Source: Rostratula benghalensis (Eukaryota > Chordata > Aves > Charadriiformes > Rostratulidae). Taken from it: a DNA stretch of 64,000 nt. The stretch lies in assembly GCA_013399305.1 (NCBI GenBank), contig VXAI01000164.1, positions 179,501 to 243,500 of the forward strand, written 5' to 3'. A model generated the notes under the pieces. It saw nothing but the letters and a program-made list of their open reading frames with translations, was not told where the DNA came from and did no database searches. The position numbers were made by a program, and so were the translations under genes. Positions 9,801 to 22,358 of the stretch are shown here, in pieces; position 1 is the stretch's first letter; every line of letters begins with the position of its first letter.

Positions 9801-12800
9801 CTCTATGCTTTCGGTCTCTTTTAAATGACCTCAGCCTGCAGCAGTGAACCCCAAAACACAGCAAGACACGCTGGTTGTGGGAGACCCTGCCACAGTCCCC
9901 ATCCTGCCAGCTGGTCACTGGCTCTATTGGCTTGAAGTTTGGGTGGGAAAGATACGATGTAGGGTGGGGAGAAGGAAATACATGGAGGATGCAGATAACT
10001 TGAGTTGCCATGGTTACCTTTCCTTTACTTGGTGCAGCTGCTTCGGCCCCTGCTGACCCTCCCATCAGCCGACTTGGAAAACAACACGAAGAAGTGCTCA
10101 TCTGCACTTTGTGCAGACAAATGAAGGATATCCTGTCGCTGGAGCAAAGGGCATGTGCAGGACACTTAGTGAAAACTGATTTGGAGGGAGTAGTAGTGTG
10201 GCAGAAATGCACATTTTACCAGAAGCCAGACCCTTAGCCTTGCTTTATTCCTAGAGATTTGCGACGGTGCACTGCTCAACTTCTCGGATACTTTCTTGGC
10301 TCAGCTTCTCCTTCTCACAGAAGTGCTGAAAAGACTGTCAGGTGGAATCATCGCTGTTTTGTTTCTTGAAAATAATGTTGTTTAAAAGCAATTGCACTGC
10401 AGTGTCTCAGGCTGCGGAAAGCAGGATAGCATGAAGCTTTCCAAAACACCCAGCTAACTTAACAGCTCAGTCTCCAGTCTCTAAGCTGCTCTTAAAAAAT
10501 AAGGCTTTTCAGCAAGACTTGCATGCTTTTGAATACCTTTTCCTGATGGTCCTGGCACTGGAAAGAAACTAGAGAAAGGGGCAGGGGCTAATACAGGAGC
10601 TTGCCAGAAGCTTTGAATGCACTTAGAAACTGCTATGATCACACCCAAAAGCTGTTTGCGCTAGGCCAAAGACTTGAGAGTTGCGGAAACTGCTGATTAC
10701 CCGTCGTGGCTCAGATGCTGGATGCAGGACTATGTCTCTCTCAGGCCCAGAGTGGCTCGGCTGCAAGCATGGGACCTGGGCAGGCTGCTGCAGGCAGCTG
10801 CTTGGGGCCTGCAAAGCAGACCTTGTCCCTTAATGTACTCTGCCCCCGGACAGTACAGCACATAATGTACTGCTGTGGTGGCACCAGGCTTTGCTCCTCT
10901 TCCATCCCCAGCTCTCGTGTTTTGATCGACAGGGGAGGCTCTCCTGGGCCGTGGAAGCAGGGAGAAGCAGACTGAGGCTTTGGAGACTTCTCGGCCTCCC
11001 AGCTGGACCACTCACACTATGTGGGTAAGCCATTTCCCAGCACATTTTTAAAAGGGAAATAAAAGGTGCTCTGTAGCCATCCTTTATTATCCCCTTCAGC
11101 ATTTAACCACAGGCTGGTGGGACTAAGGGACACATGAGCTGCAATGCTGCATGCTAGGCTCTGCAATCACCCCTCACTTTCCTGGGGGGCTGCTAAACAG
11201 AGCAAGCCATCTCTTTCAGCACAGATGCTTATTACTTGTGGCACTTGGGAGATCTGGGGTCTCTCCTCAACTCCATACCCTTATGAGATGTTGCTTCATC
11301 TCCTGGTGTGTTCCTACAGGCAAGATGGAGATAGTGACATTTAGGGCTTGTCTACAGGGTGCAGCAGGGACAGAAAAGGATAACAAGCCCTGCTGAGAAG
11401 GAAGGGGATTGTAATGAACCCTGCCAGCGCTGCAAACAAGAGGGGCTGGGTGGTGCTGGTATTGCCAGCAAGTGCTTTCACTGCACAGCTCTGCATTGTG
11501 CCACACTCAGTTAGCATTATACCCCAGTATAAAGCTCTTTGAAATATGCTGGTGGAAAGAGCCATACCAGAGCTATACACCAGCATTAACCACTTCCCAC
11601 ATCCAGAAGTTAATCCTTGGCATTTCCTATTGCCTGTACTCTGCTCCTTTGCCCCCTGCAGAAATCAGCCCTTCCCACTGTTTCCTGCCAATAGCTCTGC
11701 AACACTGCCTGTGTTCACATTGCTCCCTGCCCAGCTATTCCCTGGATAGTACCAAAATTAAACATCAGCAATCTGTCTTTATCTTCATTATGTAATATAT
11801 AAAACACATATCCTTCCGTTTCTTCAACATTTTGATTGCCTGCCTTTGGTCTTCAATTTTCCTTTGTAATTTTAAGAGCAGAGACCCAGGGTCCAGACTC
11901 CTAGTGCTTCAGCCTGCACCCCCCCACGGTGACCCATGGACAGGAGAGGGCTTCAGCCTTTCCCACAGAAAACCCTGTATTCTGGCCCAACCCCCCAATA
12001 CATGGATAGCAGGGCTTCTGTTCTATTAATGATACCTTTGGTGGCTGCTGTGTTGTTAATGCACTTCTGCCTTGTTTAGGCATGTGTAAAGCAATGTTTA
12101 TCTTTCCCTAGGAACAGCACGTGTAATTGTGTTTGGTTCTTTTTTTTTACAGTGTACCACACCTGCATCACCTTGAAGTGTTATAAAGCAACTTTTTACT
12201 GCAATGGTGGGAGCTGCTCCATCATCCCCACCTTGAGCTTGCTGCTGGCATTTGCACTTTCCCCCAGAGTCTTACCCCCCTTGTTCCCTCAAGCATTTTT
12301 CCTTAGGCTGGGCTGTCTTGAGCACAGATGATGTGTGTAGGAAACACTCAGTCCTGCTCACAGCACTGAAAACAAAGCTTAAAAATGAGTATGCACACCT
12401 CCAATCTAGCCTAAAATGGCAGCTAGGAAACCATTGCTTGCTGTGTGTTGTGAGAGGGGCTGCACTTCTGAGAGGTGGTTCAGGAGGTAATGTCAATACT
12501 GTATTTGTTTTCCTTTTCTTCTGGCAACACAACATGTAGGCATTGATACCAAGTGGCAAATACCCAGGTCTGCAGATGCCTTGTAGATGCTCTGCCCGTG
12601 CCAGATGGGAGCAGCAGCTCTGATTTCTATGGCAAGGATTGCAGTGGTGTGTGTTGGAGCTCCTGATGGGTTGGCCCTAATGGCTCAATGGGACCTTCAC
12701 AAACCTTGTAACAAGACACTTCTATGCAACACCATTAATCACATGCGAACATGGAGACAGTTGCCCTAGTGGAAAGGCCTACATAGTTTTACAGAAGTTA

Positions 12801-15800
12801 AAATTTCTAAATATTTCTAAAACAGAGCAAAATGCATGTACTGCCCTATCAAAGGCAGACCAAGGGCAGAAAACCTTTTGAAGTGGTTTCTATCAGTGGA
12901 GGTAAAAGGGCTTATTTAGCCTCTGTGCCCCTCTCTCTCCTTTCTCCATATGCCATGAGGGGAGTAGAAATCCTCTCCTGGCTACAATCCTTCAGGCACT
13001 GGATCTTCCAGGTTCCCAAAACACCCAGTCTCTGCACACCTCAACGGCCGTGGATTTCAAGGGGTGCGGCTGCAGTTTCTGACTGCTCATCAAGGTGGGA
13101 GAAGATCTACCTTTCCCTGCTGTTGGCTCTAGAGGAGATGAGAGGAAGGCAGGCTGATTTTCCCAAGGCAAGAAATACACCCAGTCCATTGGGTGGATAA
13201 TTTCCACCCAATCCACTCATGCAATTCATCTGTTCCCCACTGCCTCTTTCTACTCCTGTCCTTCCCCACCTCAGCCTTCCCCACGTTGGCAGCCTCCAGA
13301 GTGGGTTTCACGCTGACAGAGCCTTGCAGCTGCCACCTCCCCGTCTTATCAGCGCTGCTGGCTGGGTCACCCCATGTCAAACGTTATGGGCCTGGATCTA
13401 ACTGTCTCTGGATCTAACTGGGACACTAGAGATGGATTTGTAGATCGGGACACCTTTTTCATTAAGTAGTTAATTAATTAGTTCTGGTTAATCACCACTA
13501 AACGCTTCGAAACAAACCAGATGCAGAGGAGCAGAAGATGCAGTATTGCTGCTCCTCAGATGATGCTATCGGAATCCTCACTGCTACTAACCTGCATTTG
13601 CTCACAGGGACCCCACTGCTTGGGACACCTAAGTGTCAGGTTTTGGGTGTACCATCACCTCATTCTCCTGTTCAGCCCAGGTTTGCTGTTGCAAAAGAGC
13701 CCTCTCAGCAAGTGCGGGGTTGCTGAGCAACAGAGTATTGCCTGGTGGGTTGCGGAGGCTGCATCTCACTGCATAGCACAGAAAGGAAACAAAATACAGG
13801 AAAAATCAAACTTTTGCTGGAAGAGGAGAGGCTACTGCTTTTCCTGAGGTCTTCCGTGGGCCCTGCTGCCTGCATGGCCTGGATAAGACCTTGGCTGCTG
13901 CACAGAGCAGCTTCGTGGGACAGGGTGGAAGTCAGTTCAGGGTGTGGTGTGACATGATTATTCTTAATAGTATTTTTCATTAACCATATCCAAGATAATC
14001 ATTAAACTACTGCCAAGTAACAAGTACAGACTTGATATCGAGCTGCTTATCACTTCAATCCCAGTTCAGGCTGGATTTGTAGATTAATAGCTAGAGTGGC
14101 TTGACAAATTTTCAGTTCTTTCAAAATACAAAAAAATATGTCTTTTTGAATGCTACAAAACTCATAATATTTGGGAGGAAGTGATCATTTCCTTGTTCTG
14201 CATTTTCCTCCTGATTGCATGATTATGAAAGAAACATCTGTTTAAAGTGATCTGCACCAGAAAAATGTTTTTCCAGTTGGATTTGTAATGGACAACTTCT
14301 GTTATACGCTCTTATTCTCCCCACCCCATTTCTTTTCTTTCTTTTTTTTTTTTGCCTGCTAAAAGATGAAACAGAAAGGGAGAGGAGAAACAAGCAAGCA
14401 AACAAAAAACACTGCCCAGACAACAAATACAGACAAAAAGGGGCCAGTGTGGTGTGGGTGGTGTCAAACATCACAGCTGAGCTGGTGGAGCATGTTTGCA
14501 CTTTGATTCACTATGAGAAGATTTGAAGTTTTGTGTGTGTGCATAAGGAGGTTTCTGCATTTTGAATCAATGAAAATACTAAAACACAAATGAAAATTTG
14601 ACATATTTGTGCCTCACCAGGAAATAATTCCTATTGTTTGATAAGTCTGAATGTAATTAATCAGAAGCATCAATAATCTTCTCTATTGATAATACATGAA
14701 AATAGGTATTGTTCTGTATGTGTGGGGTTTTTTATTTTTTTTATTTTCCCTGGCTCCATTTTTCTGCTGCAGAAGAGGAAGCCTGCTGTTCAGAAATCTC
14801 TGTCTTTGCATACTGGTAGGCAGCTGGAAGAAAATCCAGCCAGAAGAAAAGCCTCAGGCACTGTGGCCAACAGATAAGGCCAGTTCTGGTTTGTGAAAGG
14901 CTGAAATATCAGTTCAAAATACCACCAAATGCTATCAGCCTCTGTAGTGTTTGCAGCATTTATGGCAGATCAGGTCAAGCAGTGAAACGTGTGGAAGAAG
15001 ATCCTGGATTTTGGTGCATCAGTGTCCACAGACAGAAAATGAGATACAGAGATCTTGAGCCTCAGGGAAAATGACAGTGAAAAGAAAATAGTTCGCACAC
15101 CAAATCAGGGTGTGAGGGTGCTGGTCACTCCATGCACAAACCATGAAGGAAAGAGACGAGGAGGAGCTGACTGGAAATAGAGCGAAGCCCCCTGTGAAAG
15201 AGCACTTTCCCTCTGTTGACAGAGGCCTTACAAATACAAGCAGCAGTGGCTCTTGTGCTCCTGGACTGCTCGTTCGGCAAAACTGCTCCTTAGGTGGAGT
15301 TCAACTCCACGTGACTGCAATTGAAGTGCTGGTCTGTGCATCTTGATTTTCTTTGACAATTCTGCAGCAAAGAAACAAGGCATTCCTCCCCAAGCCAAAT
15401 AAATAAATAAATAAGATCCTTTTTCTATAGAAAGGGAGAAATGTTTTCACATCGTACACTTTTCCAGAAGGGAAAGACCTACTCACAATATTTTTCTTGG
15501 GTATGTGCTATTGATTCTGTGTCCCAGCACTTAAAAGGGTTAAAAATAATGCAGACTTTTTGGTATTGTAACTTCAGATTTTCTATCAAATTCCTCTGTG
15601 AGGCAGAAGTGGGACAAACCCGGGTCATCAACAATAAAAATGGCATGGCAGGGAGGCACTCTCGGAATGGGCTGCCTAATGAACTGGAGCTGTTAAAATA
15701 GCAGCCTGGTTTCCAAGACTAAAGTGAAACACACCTAAAATACGGGTATATGAAAAGATTCCTTCTGAACTAGTTACCAGGTAAAGAAAAAAAACGTAAA

Positions 15801-17912
15801 AAAAATATACCCCCAAAGGTTAAAACATGACAGATGTTTGATCCAGTGGCAGACTATTAAGTTTGTCAAACCATGTATTTCTTTCTAAATATAAATTATT
15901 TGGTCCCATTTGGTTTCTGTCCACCAGATCTCTGGTTAATTATTTTTGAGTGGGGGTATGACAATCCATATTTTTCAACAGCTGCATCATTCCAGCTCTC
16001 TGGATGCAGGGAGAGGTCAGTTAGTTTGTGAGACAGATACAAAGGCTGCTTTGACTAACTTTGAGGCTGGTCTCAACCAATACCCAGTGCTAGGACAGGG
16101 AACTGAATTATGAATTTTAACAGGACAGGTGTACTGTAGGCAGTGACCTTTGTTTTTCCCATATACCAAAGAATACAACCCTGTAGTCTGGAATGTTCTT
16201 GTTATCATGCAACCGACATCTGCAGGTGACAATAGCAGAGACACTTATCTACACTCATTAACAATTTTTAATATTCAGGCATCGATTCCTGTTCAGGGGA
16301 GATCAGAGCTGATGCAGATCAGGTGCTAATGTGTCTGGTGCAAACATGAGCATGTTCTTAAAAAAAGGCCTAATCTAGAAGTGTATTATTTAGAAGGAGA
16401 AATTAATCAAGACATGAAATGTATTGATTTTCTTTGTAATTTTTCATAGCTCTCTTAAAACTCTGACTTCTATTCTCTTCTGTCTATAAATCTGGTATTT
16501 TAATGTTTTGGTAACTAGATGTGTGACCTAGTCTACCTCCCTTTTCTTTACCCATTTACTCCCACTAGCCTCCTCGTTGCATTTCATAAGAAAGAGCAAT
16601 TGAACAAAGGAGACTTCTCCAAAGTCCCCCAGGTCTAAGTAGACATTAAAATCTGGAAAACCTTTTCTACATGTAAGCATTGTTGTCTGGTGTCCTACAG
16701 TGTGGAGTAGTAGAGCATATACATAAATTATATCTGTTTGGGCTTGTGGAGGACTGAGGTACGCTGTTCAATGCTTTAGTTCATTGGGGGTTGGGTGTGC
16801 TGGATGCAGATTTTCTAGGATAGGCACGAAAATCCCTGTTAATGAAGCAAGGTAAGTGAATCAATTCCCTAAATGTGACTTAATCTTGGATCAAATTCAG
16901 TCATGAAATCAAAGAAAAACTGAATAGCTCATGATCCATGAGCAGTGGTCGACCCCAGTCTCTACAAACTCAGTAACACAGTCTGTAATTCTTTGGCTGC
17001 ACATTACATTGCTTATGTTACCAGGCACCTTTGAAGGCTTGTGACATACTCCAGCACATTGCCAAATTAGGAAAAAAAAACCCAAAGAAAAAAAAAAGAA
17101 AAAGAAATGTTAAAATCTGAGTTTCAATGGTTTTATAGTCAAAATGGGGACCATACTTGGCTTAGGGGAGAAATATTCTAGAAAACTCCCGGAGAGCCAT
17201 TAGCAAGGATGTGCCATTTCGTCTCATCAAGATGCTTTGCTCCGTTGCCAGTTTATTACTTCAGTCTTTAACCTCCACGTGGGCAGTCCTGCACGTTAGC
17301 CTCCCTTGTGTCATGCACCACTTCTTCCTTCCACTGCTGCTTTTGCTTCTACCACCTCTGCCTGCCCAGGTGCTGTGTTCCCTGTGAAACACCTGCATGA
17401 CACAGCAGCCTTTGTGCTAGCCGGGGTGCCATGGGGACCAGCAGTAGTTGCAGAGCAGAGTCTCATGGAGCTCCTTGAAGGTGGGTTTGTGAAAGGCACA
17501 GCCAGGCAGCTCCAGGGCTGGGTGCACCCTTCCATCTCTGATACCATCTCGGAGACTACAAAACTGTGGCAGAAAGGCTTTTTGTCAATGTAGGGATGTA
17601 ACCAGCTGTTCTTTCCCACTCTTCCTTAACTCTCCTGTGCATTAGTTATTTTCTTGTGATTTTTGCCATCCTGAAAGTAAATTGGTGACAACTTTGGAGA
17701 TCCATGCTAGAATATGGAGCGCACACACCACGGACATGTGCATGCACACACATGCACAGGTTCATGAAGATAAGTGGGCTGCTTTTCCTTGCATTTTTGG
17801 TGACTTATATCTGCAGTTCTGGCACCAAACAAACCTGAAAGGGGAAAATCAAGAAAGGGTTAATTTAAAAAAAAAGTGCAAACTTTGCCTTGTTTGCACT
17901 GATCTTACATCA

Positions 17913-18007
17913 GTTTCCATGGAAATGGAAGTAGAACAAGCCAAGAGCAGTGGTGTAGCCAGCTTCAGCTGTTGGCTTCTAGTTCTTGCTTCTGTTTCCA
18001 TGGAAAT
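17913..18007. promoter_or_regulatory. Pair of perfect palindromes TTTCCATGGAAA, 81 bases apart
   Basis: TTTCCATGGAAA occurs at 17914-17925 and 17995-18006, each inside the same 14-mer GTTTCCATGGAAAT. The 14-mer resembles the RFX X-box layout (GTTNCC..GGNAAC), but the last base differs. A role as a binding site is inference only; the repeat of the motif is directly seen. Confidence 0.3.
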
Positions 18008-21000
18008 AGATGCCAAATCAGCAAAAAATAAGGTAACTTGTTTTAAAATACTAGTGTTTTAAAGGCTTGTCCTTATTTAACCTCAGTCAGGAAGATAGCT
18101 GGTGAGGGGAAGCAGCCAGCAATGAAGTGAAAACTTTCAGAGGCTCTTTCAACAGCTGACTGCTTGTTGAACTCTGTAGAGAGCGAATTCACAGGGCAGC
18201 TACCACTCTTTAGAAACATTTTGTAACTTTCCTCCATGTTGTAAATAAAATACATTTTTTCTCTTGGCTTGGATAGTTACAGTAGTCTCCAGGAGGCCAA
18301 ACTGACTAATAGCTCATTGCAATGCAACTGTGCAACTACTCTTTAGACTGTCTTTGCTTACAAGAGTTCAGAAAGAGACGTGCTTTTCTCAGACTTCTCC
18401 CATTCCAGAAGCAATACTTTGTGTCTCAAAGTTTTGAGGGAGAAGCAAAGGAGGATTAGCTGGGGGAATTCCTAACAGTGTTTTACAACAAACATCCCAC
18501 TTTCTTTTTTTTTTCTAAATGAGGAAGGCAAATTTTCACCAAGATAAAAGAAGTTGACCATAACCTGTTGCTTCTAGCAAAATGTGGATGTGGAAACAGG
18601 AAAATACGAACAGAATCCAACCAAAAAAATCCTGCTGTAATTTCAAGAACTGAAATTTCATCCAAAGCTCAATTTATTAAAACCAGCTTTAACAGAAAGT
18701 TATCTCAAGGGTGGAGGTTGGCTTTTGATGCTTAACTATCACTGTGGTGGAACTGGCTGTAGGGAAGAGAATTTTTTGGTGGGAAGTTGTGTGAGGACAA
18801 AGATGAGAGTCCCATCCTTGGCACCATTCTTATTTTTGTTGCTTGTAAATTGGGCTTGTTCCCAGGTATCCTTCACCTCTTTCTTCCCCTCATGACTTCT
18901 TTTGCTTACATTCTCCTTGGTCACTTCTTTAATAGGTTGCAAACACACCCTAAGATAATGGATTATATCACAGGTCAATTGTGTGCCCTTCTTTGGCAGC
19001 AGCATAAAGCAAATGGAAGCAAAAAGTGTAGGTATATGTTTAAAAAGAAAAAAAATCTTGGCTGACATTTGAGGGGAAGTAAATGTAATTCTAATGAGAC
19101 ATTTCTTCATTTGCAGCATTACATTTTTGCTTTTAATGACATAAAATCTGGTCTTGCAAGGGCACGTGCTTCACATCACACACTAAGTATATTCCCTTGG
19201 GCTGCTGAGGGGGTAAATAAATGAAAAGTGAAGGCCAGCCTAATTTTAAAGAAGTGGATCAGGCCTGGAATGGGGCCTCACAGTTGTTCATTTTAGATAG
19301 TATAAGCAATGCACTCATTTTCTGATTACTTTCTTTTGATCTTCTTTCAAGAAAGCCCAACAAACATCAAGATCTTCAAGAAATTGTTAAAAAAGGTAGA
19401 TTTTTTGCATAAGGAACAATTTAAAACATGGGAGATTTTTTTTCTTTTCTTTTTCTACTGTACACAATGTCTTAAAATTCAAGGAACTCGCTCTGGCTTT
19501 ATCAGATGTTTATTGCTGCTGTTGCTGCTGTGATGTGATTGCTTCGAAGCTGGGTTTGAGCTGTTGGGGTCCTGCTTGAAGGGGGAAACCCAGTGCTGTG
19601 TTACCTACAATCCTCCATGGCATTTCACTAATATTTCCCCTAGAAAAACTTTAGTCTCTGCTGGAATGGAAAAAAAAAAATGTTGGGATTTTTTGGCAAA
19701 GCCAATTCATATGTTTTAAGGAGAATGGGGAGTTGAGAGCATCACTGCTCCCCAGGTGTTTGTAATTAAACTTTCAATATACCATTTTGACTCCCCATTA
19801 TACAACAGTTCATCATCCTCCAGGCTTGCACTAGTGCTTCCAGGCCTCCAGGTCATTAACTCGCATAAATGTCATGCCCCTCGACTTGCAATGGTTAAAT
19901 CATACAGAGAGTGAAATAGGAGCTATTTGCCAACTTTTCTGTGAACACCTCATAGCACCATAGTATGACTCAAGGGATCATGAGAACAAACTACAAGAGC
20001 AGCAAGTTGTGGAGCCAAATCCAAGGCGGGGTGGGGGGGGAAATAAAAAAAAAAAGGAAAAAAATTAAAGAGCAAGGTCTGACTTGAGGACCTTGCGGCA
20101 AAAATTACATGCCTGCACTTTTCTGTGAGTTTCATAATGTTGGCAGATCAATCTTGCTGCACTAGTCAATCCAGAGTGTACTGATGGCCCTGTCCTGGAC
20201 ATCCTGCTCTGCCAGCCTGCTTGGCTGTGTGGCTACCCCCTGCCCTGCTCCTGTCCCCAGCATGCCACAGCAGATGAGCACTGAACACAGTGTGGCAGGA
20301 AGGATGAAATCGGTCAAAGCAAAGGTGGGCCATCCTCTGTTTTTTCTGTAAAGTGACCATTCCTGGAGCAGACACTGCTCCCATCTGGAGGGAGTATCTC
20401 ATCAGTGAAGTGGAGCAGTGGCAGGTACCAGGTGCTTGCCCTTGGTGCAGGATACCACCTTGCTGTGAATATCCCTCCCCCATTTGGCTCTGGCCCAAAG
20501 TTGCTGTAGGTGAAAACCTCAGTGACACCTGGTGATGTTGGCTGGTGATTGAATTATATGTAAATGAGTGATCACAGGCATCCCTGCTTGTACCCCATGC
20601 TGACCAGGGAGAAGTGAACAAACGGGACGTGTGGGTTTGCTGCGGGTATGAGGTGAGCACAAGGGCTGAGCTGCATTTGGCTTCTGCTGCCTGCTGGAGC
20701 TGGCACTTGAGGTTGCTTCCAGGCTGGTCCAGGCAGTTGAGTGACCAACCTTTCTTCCAGGCTCTGGTCCCAAGTTGTCACCCATCTTTGGCCAAACTCC
20801 TTCCCTTTCTGGACCCTTGTTGCTCTCCTGCTTCTTGATGCAAGTGTCTTTTGGGACACATCAGGGTGAACATGCACAAGACCTTGCCCTGTGAGAGCCC
20901 CCTCTGCAACTAAGGCAAGCATTAGCAAAGAGCAAATGTGACCACAAAAGCAGTGTGATTCCTTTGCCCCATACCTTAGACTTGACTGGGATTCACCCAT

Positions 21001-22287
21001 TGTCCAGACAACTCACTGACGGACTCTTGGTACTTGCGAATTGTCTCAGTGTCTGCAAATTTTTTAGGTTAATTTAACTCATTTGCTCATGAACTGAGGT
21101 TATAGGGACAATCACGGAATATAAGTTGTGTCCCTTTTTCTCCCCCTCTGTTATCCAAGAGTGGATAAGGCTGCTTTGAGAATGGCTTGCATCATGTACC
21201 TGTACAGCTTTTTAATCTCTTTATTGTTTGTACTAATGGTATTAATTGTGGAGGGTTTTGCATTGGAAATGGAAGGTCTGTACCTTTCACAGCACAGATG
21301 GGAGATAAAAGGACCATAACCACAGAGCAGGGTCAATGAGACTTTTTCCTCGAGGATGCTAAAGGCATTATTTGGCATTAACAAAAAAAAGGGATAATTA
21401 GAAAATATGCAAAGAAGGTTTTATTCCTGTAATTAATTTCAAAGCTGGAAGTTCCCTAGTGCTCTTCTGTTCAAAAGTGACAGCACACGAGCCCTTGCAG
21501 AGCAGATATATCTTCATCATAAATCAGAAACGGGGGAAATTGAAACTTGTGTTTCCATGGACTTTGAAAAGAAAAAGCTGTAGTCAGGGATTAATGTGCA
21601 TTCTGACTCTACATGAAGAAAACACTATTATATAAATAAGTATTGACACGTTACATGATAGGGAAGAGGAGGATGTAACCAAACTTGGTTTCCTGGGAGA
21701 CTGGGCATTCCTCTCCAGAGAAATATAATGCTCAGAAGTCACTTTTATAGCTTGAGGCTGTGCCTATGTTTACAGCTGCTTTTTTTCACTAATTTCCTAC
21801 AATTACTGTCAGCTCCACTGGTGGTAGCAATGATGGAAGCAAAATTCCTCTAGCCCCCATCATTTCAACACAGTCAAAATTGCTTCTGAACAAGTCTAAA
21901 TGGCTCTGCTTCAAGAGTACCAGCAGCAACAGACTTCTTGATTACAGCCTTGCTCCCATCTGGATCTGCAACTTTTTAACAGGTAACATTAGCATCTTCC
22001 CATGCAGTACGATCAAAAGTAAACAAAGGAAAATGGTGTGCCCAGCTCCCTGTATATATTTTTTTATCCCTTCTGCCCCCCTAGTCCATGGCTGTTGACC
22101 CCATCACCATATTCAGCAGTTGCAGTATTCTTTGGTGCAAAGCACGCCACTTGAGAAGTCATTGGCCTTGCTATAAGAGATGTGGTTTGATAGCTTTAGC
22201 ACTGCCAGTTTTACTTAGAAACTCTGGATCCCCTCAAGGCAGTTGATGTTGCACATAGAAACATGCATTTAACATTAAATTTTAAAT

Positions 22288-22358
22288 TGGGTTTTGTTTG
22301 CTTGGTTTTGGTTTGTTTTGCGTTTTGTTTGGTTGCTTTTTTTTTTTTTTTTTTTTTT
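22288..22358. repeat. T/G-rich tract ending in a run of 22 T
   Basis: Low-complexity sequence made of TTTG and TTGG steps followed by T at 22337-22358. There is no clear retrotransposon body next to it, so I cannot call it the poly(A) tail of an insertion. Confidence 0.8.
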
